Source: Chania multitudinisentens RB-25 (GTDB lineage: Bacteria; Pseudomonadota; Gammaproteobacteria; Enterobacterales; Enterobacteriaceae). From it: a stretch of DNA of 64,000 bases. Below the pieces are notes generated by a model. That model worked only from the letters and a program-made list of their open reading frames with translations. It searched no databases and was not told the DNA's origin. Within the stretch, counting starts at the first letter, position 1. Every line of letters begins with the position of its first letter. Position numbers and translations under genes: made by a program. The stretch spans positions 744,001 to 808,000 of the forward strand of contig NZ_CP007044.2 of the NCBI RefSeq assembly GCF_000520015.2, given 5' to 3'. Below are positions 17,075-25,372 of the stretch, piece after piece.

Positions 17075-17977
17075 TTACTGCTTGAGTTTGGGGTCGAGAG
17101 CATCACGCAAGCCGTCCCCCATCAGGTTAAATGCCAGCACCGTCAGCAGAATTGCCACCCCTGGAAAGGTCACAACCCACCAGGCACTTTGTGCGAACTG
17201 CAACACATCGGAGAGCATGGTGCCCCACTCCGGCGTTGGCGGCTGTGCACCCATGCCCAGGAAGCCGAGAGCGGCCATATCCAGGATAGCGTTCGAGAAA
17301 CCAAGGGAAGCCTGCACGATCAGCGGTGCCAGGCAATTTGGCAGAATATTGACAAACATTTGGCGCAGTGCCCCCGCGCCCGCCACGCGAGACGCGGTGA
17401 CGTAATCCCGGTTAACCTCCACCAACACCGCCGCGCGAGTCAAACGCACATAGTGCGGCAAGGCCACAAACGTCAGCGCCAGTGAGGCATTAACGATCGA
17501 GGGGCCGAACACCGCCACCAGCACCAGAGCCAGCAGCAGGCTTGGCAATGCCAGCATGATATCGACAACACGCATGATGATCGCATCCACCACGCCGCCG
17601 AAATATCCCGCCAGCAAACCAAACACCACCCCCATGATCAACGACAGCACCACCACCAGGCAACCGACCAGCAGCGACAGACGCGCACCGTACATCAGGC
17701 GCGACAGCACATCACGCCCCACATCGTCGGTACCCAGAATGTATTGCCAACTGCCGCCATCCTGCCAGACCGGCGGCTTCAGCAGGGCATCACGGAATTG
17801 TTCAGCAGGGGCATGCGGAGCCAGAAACCCAGCGCCAATCGCTACCACCAGCATAATGATGATATACACCAGGCCGACAACGGCCCCTTTGTTGCGCTTG
17901 AAATAGTGCCAAAACTCCTGAAACGGGGTCATTGGCTTCGGCGCACCTTTTACTACCTGCTCGGTAACTTGAGACAT
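17075..17977 (-). CDS. dppC: Dipeptide ABC transporter permease DppC
   Basis: DppC is an inner-membrane permease of the dipeptide importer. Its 300 residues hold six predicted membrane helices, the first at about 33-55, and a binding-protein-dependent transport domain with the EAA-like loop YVTASRVAGAGALRQMFVNI. It is 11 bp after dppB and pairs with it to form the pore. Confidence 0.96.
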   Translation of the reverse strand: MSQVTEQVVKGAPKPMTPFQEFWHYFKRNKGAVVGLVYIIIMLVVAIGAGFLAPHAPAEQFRDALLKPPVWQDGGSWQYILGTDDVGRDVLSRLMYGARLSLLVGCLVVVLSLIMGVVFGLLAGYFGGVVDAIIMRVVDIMLALPSLLLALVLVAVFGPSIVNASLALTFVALPHYVRLTRAAVLVEVNRDYVTASRVAGAGALRQMFVNILPNCLAPLIVQASLGFSNAILDMAALGFLGMGAQPPTPEWGTMLSDVLQFAQSAWWVVTFPGVAILLTVLAFNLMGDGLRDALDPKLKQ

Positions 17978-17988
17978 CAGAGCGCCCC

Positions 17989-19008
17989 TTATTTCTTGTG
18001 GCGAATACGCGGGTTGACCACGCCGTAGAGTACATCTACCAGCAGGTTAACCAGAATAATCATACAGGCGACCAGCAATACGCCACCCTGAACAACCGGA
18101 TAATCACGGCGTTGCAACGCATCCATCAGCCAGCGGCCCAGCCCCGGCCAGGAGAAGATGGTTTCGGTCAGGATCGCCCCGGCCAACATGGTGCCAACCT
18201 GCAAACCAATCACCGTCACCACCGGCAACAACGCATTGCGCAGTGCATGGATCACAATCACCCGCATACGGCTCACGCCTTTGGCACGTGCGGTGCGGAT
18301 ATAGTCCTCGCCCAGCACTTCCAGCATGGAGGAGCGGGTCATACGCACGATCACCGCCAGCGGAATAGTGCCCAGCACGACGGCCGGCAGGATCATGTGC
18401 ATCACCGCATCTTTGAAATCGCCCGGCTCACCCCAGATCAGGGTATCGATCAGCATAAAGCCGGTGAGCGGCAGGCTGTCGTCAAGAAATACCGTATCGC
18501 TGATGCGCCCCGACACCGGCGTCAGGTTTAGCTGCACCGACACCAGCATGATCAGCATCATGCCCCACCAGAAAATCGGCATGGAATAGCCGGTCAGCGA
18601 AATTCCCACCGCCGTGTGATCGAAAATCGAACCGCGTTTGACCGCCGCCATCACCCCAACAGGAATACCCACGATCACCGCGAACAGCATCGCGCAGATC
18701 CCTAATTCCAGCGTGGCCTGAAAGCGTGGAACAAACTCTTCCCAAACGGAAATACGGCTTTTGAGTGACGTACCCAGATCGCCATGCAACACATTGGATA
18801 CGTAATGGAAGTATTGTTGATAAAGCGGCTTGTCCAGCCCCATTTCTGCCATGAGCTGTGCATGGCGTTCTGCGGAGATCCCGCGCTCCCCGGCCATGAT
18901 GGTCACCGGGTCGCCGGGAATCATATGGACAAATGCAAAAGTCAGCAACGTTATGCCGATAAACGTTGGGATAACTAACCCCAAACGCCGGAGTATGAAC
19001 TGCAACAT
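17989..19008 (-). CDS. dppB: Dipeptide ABC transporter permease DppB
   Basis: DppB is the first permease of the dipeptide importer. The open frame reaches 19044, but the family start MLQFILRRLGLVIPTF is the ATG at 19008, which gives 339 residues as in E. coli. Six membrane helices are predicted, and the EAA loop is YIRTARAKGVSRMRVIVIHA. It is separated from dppA by a 267-bp gap containing a stem-loop, which suits lower expression of the permease and ATPase genes than of the binding protein. Confidence 0.95.
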   Translation of the reverse strand: MLQFILRRLGLVIPTFIGITLLTFAFVHMIPGDPVTIMAGERGISAERHAQLMAEMGLDKPLYQQYFHYVSNVLHGDLGTSLKSRISVWEEFVPRFQATLELGICAMLFAVIVGIPVGVMAAVKRGSIFDHTAVGISLTGYSMPIFWWGMMLIMLVSVQLNLTPVSGRISDTVFLDDSLPLTGFMLIDTLIWGEPGDFKDAVMHMILPAVVLGTIPLAVIVRMTRSSMLEVLGEDYIRTARAKGVSRMRVIVIHALRNALLPVVTVIGLQVGTMLAGAILTETIFSWPGLGRWLMDALQRRDYPVVQGGVLLVACMIILVNLLVDVLYGVVNPRIRHKK

Positions 19009-19102
19009 ATCCCGAACTCTCTGTATCAATGCCCAGCAGCTCATCGTCCGCCAAGCTTATTAAAACTCACATGCTTCACAACATTCCTCAGCATACAGGA
19101 AG

Positions 19103-19130
19103 GCAGGAGCGCAACCCGTTGCGCCCCTGC
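19103..19130 (-). terminator. Stem-loop between dppA and dppB (attenuator or stabiliser)
   Basis: GCAGGAGCGCAA and TTGCGCCCCTGC pair almost perfectly (one G-U type mismatch in 12) around a 4-nt loop. No strong U-run follows on the minus strand, so partial termination or protection of the dppA 3' end is more likely than a full stop. Position after the binding-protein gene is typical for ABC importers. Confidence 0.6.
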
Positions 19131-19275
19131 ATATTCACCGTATCTGTTCTGGTTTTAACCCGGCTAACCGACCAAAGAACACACAAGACAGTGCACAACA
19201 ATCGACGCATATCTGTTTAAGATAGGCGAGATTATGAGCGCCGTGCGGTATTCTGACCGTGCAGCGGATTAAAAT

Positions 19276-20883
19276 TTAATCCAGAGAAACGTTCTCAAAG
19301 TGATGCAGGCTCAATGGATCAACGATATAGCCCTTCACCTCTTTACGCACCGGCATGTAGACCGTGGAATGAGCAATAATCAGCGCCGGAGCCTGTTCGT
19401 GCATCATGACCTGAGCCTGCTTGTAAAATTCTGCACGTTTATCGTGGTTTGCTTCAGCACGTGCCGGTTGAACCAGATCCTCAAACGGCTTGTAACACCA
19501 GCGGGAATAGTTCGAACCATCTTTTGCCGCTGCACAGCTGAACAAGGTCGCAAAGAAGTTGTCTGGATCTCCATTGTCACCGTTCCAGCCCATCATTACC
19601 GCCTGATGTTCACCGTCTTTGGCACGCTTGAGGTATTCACCCCATTCGTAGGTCACAATATTGGCTTTCACGCCAATCTTCGCCCAGTCAGACTGGATCA
19701 TCTCGGCCATACGGCGCGCATTCGGGTTGTAGGGGCGTTGTACCGGCATTGCCCACAGATCGATAGTGAAGCCATCCGGCAAGCCAGCCTCTTTCAACAA
19801 CTCTTTCGCCTTGGCAGGGTCGTAAGCGTAATCCTGCACCGCATCGTTGTAACCCCACATGGTTGGTGGGATCAGGTTTTTAGCTGGCTGACCAGCGCCC
19901 TGATAAACCGCTTCAATGATGGCTTGTTTGTTCACCGCCATGGTCAGTGCCTGGCGCACCTTCACGTTATCCAGCGGTTTTTTCTCAACGTTGAACGCCA
20001 CATAGCCAACGTTTAGGCCGGGTTGCTCCAGCAGATTGATGGTTTTGTCCTGCTTCATACGGGCAATATCAGCCGGGTTGGGTAACGGCATGACCTGGCA
20101 TTCATTTTTTTGCAGCTTGGCATAGCGCACGGAAGCGTCTGGCGTGATCGAGAACACTAGGCGATCGATCTTCGGCTTGGTGCCCCAGTAGCCTTCAAAG
20201 GCTTTGTAGAGAATTTTGGAATCTTTCTGGTATTGCAGCAGTTGGAACGGGCCGGTGCCCACCGGGTTCAAATCCACTTTTTCCGGCGTACCGGCTTTCA
20301 TCATGTTGTCGGCATATTCCGCAGACAGAATAGAGGCGAAACCCATCCCCAGGTTAGCCAGGAAAGGCGATTCCGGGCGGTTCAGATGGAAACGAATCGT
20401 ATGATCGTCCACTTTTTCAACCTTGGCGATCAGATCCTGCATCCCCATCCCCTGGAAGTACTCATAGGTGCCGCCAGACACTTTGTGATAAGGATGGTTA
20501 GGATCAAGCTGACGCTGGAATGAGAAAATAACATCATCGGCATTCAGATCACGGGTTGGCTTGAAATCTTTGGTCGTTTGCCACTTCACCCCTTGACGCA
20601 GGTGGAAAGTGTAGGTTTTACCGTCTTCACTGATCTCCCATTTCTCGGCCAGACCCGGTTCCAGCTCGGTCGTACCCAGCTTGAACTGAACCAGGCCGTT
20701 ATAGATAGGGACCTGGCTGGCATCCAACGTAGTGCCAGCGGTAAATAGCTGCGGGTTGAACCCTTCAGGAGAGGCTTCAGAACAGTAGACCAGTGTTTTT
20801 GCCTGTACGCTGGCCGCCATGGTCAACGCAATCAGCCCGAGACCGAATTTCAGCATCCCCGATTTACCCAAGGAGTTTGTCAT
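19276..20883 (-). CDS. dppA: Periplasmic dipeptide-binding protein DppA
   Basis: DppA is the periplasmic receptor of the dipeptide importer and in E. coli also serves haem uptake and chemotaxis. The open frame extends to 20940, but the start at 20883 (MTNSLGKSGMLKFGLGLIAL) gives a proper signal peptide, cleaved near VQAK, and 535 residues, the E. coli length. The SBP_bac_5 family signature is seen as LNADDVIFSFQR, then DGYTFHLRQGVKW-like and NPVGTGPFQL segments. A GGAG ribosome site precedes the ATG, and just upstream is a CA-rich stretch suited to sRNA control. Confidence 0.96.
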   Translation of the reverse strand: MTNSLGKSGMLKFGLGLIALTMAASVQAKTLVYCSEASPEGFNPQLFTAGTTLDASQVPIYNGLVQFKLGTTELEPGLAEKWEISEDGKTYTFHLRQGVKWQTTKDFKPTRDLNADDVIFSFQRQLDPNHPYHKVSGGTYEYFQGMGMQDLIAKVEKVDDHTIRFHLNRPESPFLANLGMGFASILSAEYADNMMKAGTPEKVDLNPVGTGPFQLLQYQKDSKILYKAFEGYWGTKPKIDRLVFSITPDASVRYAKLQKNECQVMPLPNPADIARMKQDKTINLLEQPGLNVGYVAFNVEKKPLDNVKVRQALTMAVNKQAIIEAVYQGAGQPAKNLIPPTMWGYNDAVQDYAYDPAKAKELLKEAGLPDGFTIDLWAMPVQRPYNPNARRMAEMIQSDWAKIGVKANIVTYEWGEYLKRAKDGEHQAVMMGWNGDNGDPDNFFATLFSCAAAKDGSNYSRWCYKPFEDLVQPARAEANHDKRAEFYKQAQVMMHEQAPALIIAHSTVYMPVRKEVKGYIVDPLSLHHFENVSLD

Positions 20884-20900
20884 CGCTAGTGCTCCATTAA

Positions 20901-20920
20901 TGTGATGTGATGTGTGTACA
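20901..20920 (-). promoter_or_regulatory. Candidate GcvB sRNA target in the dppA leader
   Basis: On the minus strand the leader 20-40 nt before the dppA ATG reads ACACACATCACATCACA, just upstream of the ribosome site. GcvB represses dppA in enterobacteria by pairing its G/U-rich R1 region with such CA-rich leaders. The match is by eye; the gcvB gene is not in the window. Confidence 0.55.
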
Positions 20921-21557
20921 CCCTCATTCTCAAGCCACAATCATGGATTGCCACTTGAAATCTATTGGGTAAATACTGCCAGAACCTGATATTTTTTTAT
21001 TGCATGGCCTGTGCAGTGCAGCCCGAAGGCAAGAGGAATTATAGCGCAAGAGCGCTGGATAGAACGCATCGCAGCGGGTATTTGAGCACGTGGAATTCAC
21101 TCATGCAACTCTCGCTCTTATCCCTGAGGCCACCAAATTGCCAACTGTTTGGGATGCCGTCAATATAACCAGTAGGGATTTACAGAGACTGTGAGAAACA
21201 GCAAACAAACATAAAAAAAACCTATTTGTAACATTTTCAGAGTTAAAATTCACAAAAAAGGCATTATATTGGATTTATAATCTATTATAAATTATTTATT
21301 CAGCGTTAAACTCTAATAAAAAACCAAAAAATATGGCCGCCGAATGCTGAATATCTGAGCAGTTATTTTTGTGTTCAAGGCAAAAGGCAGAAGGAAATGC
21401 TGTTACTCCCTGCGAAAGAGGGAGAGCTAAGGGATTTTTACCAAGGTAGCTCAGCCACTCTTCTATACGGCGTAAAAAAACTTTCGGCTACCGGTGCAAT
21501 CAGCCATCCAGACAGGAGGCCACATCGCACTGCTTCGGCAAGGGCTATCAATAAAAC

Positions 21558-21588
21558 ACACGGCAGGGTTGGCTACCGTGTTTACCTT
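21558..21588 (-). terminator. Possible terminator of the alcohol dehydrogenase gene
   Basis: ACACGG and CCGTGT pair over a 12-nt loop, and on the minus strand the stem is followed by GTTTTATT. It is five to thirty bases past the stop of the minus-strand gene. The stem is short, so the call is tentative. Confidence 0.35.
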
Positions 21589-21592
21589 CACA

Positions 21593-22648
21593 TTAGGCTT
21601 GCAATGAAGCCATGTCGATCACAAAACGATATTTGACATCACTGCTCAACATGCGCTGATAAGCATGATCAATGTTTTTTATATCAATCAGTTCCACATC
21701 GGAAATAATGTCGTGCTGGCCACAGAAATCCAGCATTTCTTGCGTTTCAGCAATGCCGCCAATCACCGAACCAGCAACCGATTTACGGCCCATCACCAAC
21801 GGAGTACTGTTGAGAACCGGGTCCAGTTCGCCCAGATACCCCACCAGAACCAGCGTGCCATTCAATGCCAACGTTGGCATATAAGGTTTCAGATCATGGA
21901 CATAAGGAACCGTATCAATGATCAGATCGAAATGGCCTTTCACACTGCCCATCTGTTCGTCAGATGTGGAAACTACTACATGATGAGCCCCCAAACGGCG
22001 CGCATCCTGCTCCTTGCCCAGAGAACGAGTAAATAGGGTCACTTCCGCCCCCAGCGCATGAGCCAACTTAAGCGCCATATGGCCTAATCCCCCCAATCCC
22101 ACTACAGCCACTTTGCTGCCAGGGCCAACTTGCCAATGCCGCAATGGGGACCATGTAGTGATCCCGGCACACAACAACGGTGCAACTCCGGGCAAATCCA
22201 GGCTCGCTGGTATTTTCAGGACAAACCGATCTGCAACCACAATTTTCTCTGAGTAACCACCGTAGGTTGGCATCTGGTCATGTCGGTCAACATCGTTGTA
22301 GGTCAGGGTTGCACCTTCTTCGCAATACTGTTCCAATCCTTGCTCACAGGCACCGCAATGCTGGCAGGAATCGACCATACACCCGACTCCCACATAATCG
22401 CCCGGCCTGAAACGTGAAACCTCCGCCCCCACGCCGATAACCTGGCCAATAATCTCATGGCCCGGCACCAACGGATAGCGCGCTCTACCCCAGTCATTCT
22501 GCACATGATGCAAGTCAGAATGGCAGATACCACAATAAAGAATTTGAATCACAACATCATTGGCTCGTGGGTCACGGCGGATAAAACGATGTGGAACCAA
22601 CGCCTCTTTTGCTGCCAGAGCAGCGTAACCCAGTACATTCATCGACAT
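21593..22648 (-). CDS. Zinc-dependent NADP alcohol dehydrogenase / aldehyde reductase (YahK-like)
   Basis: This is a medium-chain dehydrogenase/reductase of the cinnamyl-alcohol-dehydrogenase group, closest in pattern to E. coli YahK. The 351 residues show the catalytic zinc ligands in CGICHSDLH (about 38-46) and GHEIIG (about 62-67), the structural zinc cluster CQHCGACEQGLEQYC, and the nucleotide-binding GLGGLGHMALKLAHALGA. It probably reduces aldehydes with NADPH in the cytosol; the substrate cannot be read from sequence. It stands alone, with no operon partners. Confidence 0.88.
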   Translation of the reverse strand: MSMNVLGYAALAAKEALVPHRFIRRDPRANDVVIQILYCGICHSDLHHVQNDWGRARYPLVPGHEIIGQVIGVGAEVSRFRPGDYVGVGCMVDSCQHCGACEQGLEQYCEEGATLTYNDVDRHDQMPTYGGYSEKIVVADRFVLKIPASLDLPGVAPLLCAGITTWSPLRHWQVGPGSKVAVVGLGGLGHMALKLAHALGAEVTLFTRSLGKEQDARRLGAHHVVVSTSDEQMGSVKGHFDLIIDTVPYVHDLKPYMPTLALNGTLVLVGYLGELDPVLNSTPLVMGRKSVAGSVIGGIAETQEMLDFCGQHDIISDVELIDIKNIDHAYQRMLSSDVKYRFVIDMASLQA

Positions 22649-22897
22649 GTTGATACTTCTCCGGCTCAGTTTACGCAGATGGAACGCCTTTATTGGGCGA
22701 GCATCACTCTAGGTTAGCAGCGCGCCACCCCTGAAAATAGTAGGGATAATCAACTTAATCCTATGAGCCAACCTCATGAATAAGGAGAGGAACCAGGTAA
22801 AATACTTGGCTGGCGGAGAGATACTGTTATGTTGCCTGCTCTAATATTCCTCCATAGGCTATAGTTAATCCTCAACAATGGATTGTGGAGGTCAGAT

Positions 22898-23521
22898 ATG
22901 CGTTTTATCGTTATCAGGCATGCAGAATCAGAATGGAACCGGGAAGGGATCATCCAGGGGCAATTTGACAGCCCGGTGACACCACAAGGACATCGGCAGA
23001 TCGCCGCACTGATGGCCGCCCTGAAAGAAACCCCCTTCACCAAATTTTTCAGCTCCCCTTCAGGACGGGCGATGACCACCGCCCAGGCATTGGCAACGCA
23101 CTGCCAATGTGAAGTCAGCAGCGACATACGTTTATATGAACAGCATTTTGGTTGCCTACAGGGTCAGCCGTATCATCAGGCGATGCGTAATCATCATGAT
23201 ACCTTTTCCCGCCTTTTTGCGGGTGAACCCGCCGCTTCAGCACCAGAAGGTGAATCAGCCATGGAAGTTGCCCAACGTATGAGCGCCTTCTTTTTGGGGT
23301 TTCCACCCACTCTGCGTGGCACTTTTGGTGTAGTGACTCATGGGCATGCGCTACAAGCATTAATCTGGCAACTGAAAGGCGGCGATGGCATGGAAGATAC
23401 CAGCAAATATGGTCATCCCAGCTGCGGCTATTCCGTGATTGAAGCGGATAATGGGCGGTTGCAATTGCAAAGCTGGGGCATTGCGACACACTTACGTTCG
23501 TTGCATCTGTCACCTATTTAG
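22898..23521 (+). CDS. Histidine phosphatase family protein (GpmB-like)
   Basis: This is a phosphoglycerate-mutase-fold phosphatase of 207 residues. The catalytic motif VIRHAESEWN (His at about residue 8-9) opens the protein, GRAMTTAQAL follows, and the second catalytic His lies in VTHGHALQALIW. The start is the ATG at 22898, preceded by GGAGG seven bases away, rather than the upstream in-frame codon at 22883. The branch is broad (phosphatases of sugar phosphates and nucleotides, GpmB, CobC), so the substrate is unknown. Confidence 0.85.
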   Translation: MRFIVIRHAESEWNREGIIQGQFDSPVTPQGHRQIAALMAALKETPFTKFFSSPSGRAMTTAQALATHCQCEVSSDIRLYEQHFGCLQGQPYHQAMRNHHDTFSRLFAGEPAASAPEGESAMEVAQRMSAFFLGFPPTLRGTFGVVTHGHALQALIWQLKGGDGMEDTSKYGHPSCGYSVIEADNGRLQLQSWGIATHLRSLHLSPI

Positions 23522-23655
23522 GGTTATTTTCAGTTCATTACTGCTTACTCTTTGTAAAATTTGGTAAATGACATTAATATTTACTTACTGCAATGTCAGG
23601 GGAGGGGAATTTACCCTATCTGAAATAAGTTAAGTTAACGAGGAAAGGACACAGA

Positions 23656-23892
23656 GTGAAAAATATTTTCTTTTTTGATGCAATGCTGACGCCAAAAATC
23701 ATCACCGGCATCTATTGGCTTGCTTTACTGGGTATTCTTGTCAGTGGGTTCGGGCTGATATTTTATGGCGAAATTTTACGTGGCATTCTGGGCCTGATTG
23801 TGGGCGGTGTATTTACACGCGTCTGCTTTGAAATGGTCATCATTGCCTTTAAAAACAACGAGTATCTGCGCAAAATCGCTGAAAAGCCGTAA
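23656..23892 (+). CDS. DUF4282 small inner-membrane protein
   Basis: This 78-residue protein starts with GTG (ribosome site GAGGAAAGG). It has two membrane helices (about 16-36 and 42-65) with short soluble ends, and the pattern FDAMLTPKIITGIYWLALL...RVCFEMVIIAFKNNEYL is typical of DUF4282. The function of the family is not known. It is monocistronic, followed by a convergent gene. Confidence 0.8.
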   Translation: MKNIFFFDAMLTPKIITGIYWLALLGILVSGFGLIFYGEILRGILGLIVGGVFTRVCFEMVIIAFKNNEYLRKIAEKP

Positions 23893-24006
23893 TGCCTGAC
23901 TCAATCAGCGCCGGGGAATCACCCGGCGTTGGGGTATTTCTCTGGGCTGCCGTTGCCTGCTCTTTCATCTATTCTCTCCCTATTGTGTCGATCATCAGGC
24001 ATATCG

Positions 24007-24756
24007 TTAAGCAAAACCGAGCAGGGTGAATGCATCATCCTCGGGATAGTAACCCAGTAAATGTGTGGTTTCCTCCAATGACAGCCTTTTATAATGGTTA
24101 TTGGAAATTCCATGCACCACGGCATGCTGCACATCAGCGACCCGAATACAACGATCCAGTAAATCGGCGGCATCACGGTGGCTGAGAAAAGCACTCAGCT
24201 CACGGGCACTGGTCTGCTGGCCAACCGCCAGCGTAGTAAAGTTGGCAATCCGTACCGACAGCGCTGAAATCCCCTCTTGATGAGCGAAATAGGCCGCAAT
24301 TCCTTCCCCAAAAGCCTTACTGACACCGTACATATTCTTTGGTTTTGGCGCATCTTCCGGACGCACCTGATAATCCAACGGATAACCTTCTACTACCTGT
24401 GCGCAACTGGCAAAAACCACGCGTTTACAGCCTGCGTCTTTTGCCGCTCTAAAAATATTGAATGTACCGAGAATATTGTTTTTCATCAGTGAGGTGCAAA
24501 AATCAGCCCCCTGCGAGGGATCGGCAGCCAGATGCAAAACGGTATCAATATCGGTACAAGCTGCACGGCAGGCCTGAATATCAGTAATATCAAACACCAG
24601 AGCCTCGTCATCGGGCTGTACATTGTTCAGCAAACCCATCTCTTTTTCCGCTAATCGCAGCATGTAGCGATTACCGACAAACTGCCTGAAAGCCTTTGCG
24701 ACACGGCCACCGGCACCTGTGATTAAAATTCGCCCAAACTCTGTACGTAATGCCAT
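24007..24756 (-). CDS. NAD-dependent epimerase/dehydratase-like protein (extended SDR)
   Basis: This cytosolic short-chain dehydrogenase/reductase opens with the Rossmann motif RILITGAGGRVAKAFR. YGVSKAFGE, the YxxxK catalytic pair, lies in the middle, and an FASCAQVVEG strand precedes it. At about 249 residues it resembles uronate-dehydrogenase and small GalE-like members. I chose the ATG at 24756, with AGGA nine bases upstream; the ATG at 24795 adds a hydrophobic stretch not expected in this family. Which sugar nucleotide or aldonate it handles is not readable. Confidence 0.75.
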   Translation of the reverse strand: MALRTEFGRILITGAGGRVAKAFRQFVGNRYMLRLAEKEMGLLNNVQPDDEALVFDITDIQACRAACTDIDTVLHLAADPSQGADFCTSLMKNNILGTFNIFRAAKDAGCKRVVFASCAQVVEGYPLDYQVRPEDAPKPKNMYGVSKAFGEGIAAYFAHQEGISALSVRIANFTTLAVGQQTSARELSAFLSHRDAADLLDRCIRVADVQHAVVHGISNNHYKRLSLEETTHLLGYYPEDDAFTLLGFA

Positions 24757-25112
24757 GGCTACTACTGTTCCTAAAACGAATACGCTGGGCATCATTAATA
24801 ATACTGCTTGCTATTTTTGTCCACTATTTAATTAATTTTTCTCATGTATCCTGATAGAAAAATAAGACTTTTACCCATAGCCATTCTAAAACCAAAGTTT
24901 TCTATTAGGATTTTTCTTGAGTAAACAACACGTAAAATAATGAAAATTTCTCTGTTTAAAAATGAAAAATTTAAATTAAGTGATTGTTATATAAATTATT
25001 TAACCTTTCGCATTCATATGAAATACTCAAGTTAAACACATATTGATTATATGTCGAATCAAGATGTTTGATAAGATTCATTAATGGTTCTTATGCTTAC
25101 CAATCTACACCG
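24757..25112. other. A+T-rich intergenic region upstream of the beta-glucoside operon
   Basis: About 350 bp of very A+T-rich sequence between the divergent epimerase and PTS genes. Such DNA before a bgl-type operon is typical H-NS-silenced sequence, but that is inference. No gene is seen here. Confidence 0.4.
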
Positions 25113-25134
25113 TTTTGTATCCTAGATCACAGTT
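25113..25134 (+). promoter_or_regulatory. Candidate CRP-cAMP site upstream of the beta-glucoside operon
   Basis: TTTTGTATCCTAGATCACAG matches the CRP consensus well in the right half (CTAGATCACA) and in the left TGT. It lies about 90 bp upstream of the antiterminator target, the right place to activate a PTS sugar operon. The left half is degenerate. Confidence 0.55.
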
Positions 25135-25205
25135 CAATAACTTTGTCGCGGAAAGCCTTGCTGCACTGAAAAACAGAATGTTAACGTCATAGTTCAGTCA
25201 ACTTA

Positions 25206-25235
25206 GGGTTGTCACTGCTTTAGCAGGCAAAACCT
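25206..25235 (+). promoter_or_regulatory. BglG/LicT-type ribonucleic antiterminator (RAT) target
   Basis: The 30-nt element reads like the E. coli bgl RAT: GGGTTGTCACTGC, then TTTAGCAGGCAAAACCT. It folds into the two-loop hairpin bound by dimeric BglG-family proteins, and its 3' side overlaps the left arm of the terminator that follows. Binding would block termination and allow expression when beta-glucosides are present. Confidence 0.85.
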
Positions 25236-25297
25236 AAACCTTGTGCTTCTGTTCCCCCCTGTCGGGTTCAGAGGCAATAAGGTTTAGGTTTTTTTTT
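25229..25297 (+). terminator. Regulated intrinsic terminator of the beta-glucoside leader
   Basis: AAAACCTAAACC (25229-25240) pairs with GGTTTAGGTTTT (25281-25292), followed by a run of nine or more T. The left arm is shared with the RAT element, giving the classic mutually exclusive structures. It lies about 75 bp before the PTS start codon. Confidence 0.87.
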
Positions 25298-25372
25298 GCG
25301 CTGAATTCTGTCCCGGGGATTGGCCATTGTTGGGAATGCGGAACAGCTGAACCAAGCATGGAGGATAACATA

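Larger units (their letters stand above)
20884..21592. other. 709-bp non-coding region between dppA and the dehydrogenase gene
   Basis: This stretch holds the dppA promoter and leader and an A+T-rich core (about 21200-21340). An open frame of 79 codons starting at 21397 has no ribosome site and no coherent protein character, so I do not call it. A weak inverted repeat (ACACGG at 21558, CCGTGT at 21576) may end the dehydrogenase transcript. Confidence 0.5.

Noticed and set aside
19300..20016. 238-codon plus-strand frame inside dppA
   Set aside because: Antisense shadow; no start signals and no recognisable fold.
21397..21636. 79-codon plus-strand frame between dppA and the dehydrogenase gene
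   Set aside because: No ribosome site, overlaps the end of a real gene, no protein-like periodicity.
25241..25372. N-terminal extension of the PTS gene by 44 codons
   Set aside because: It would lie within the leader terminator; the ATG at 25373 has a good ribosome site and begins the EIIB domain.
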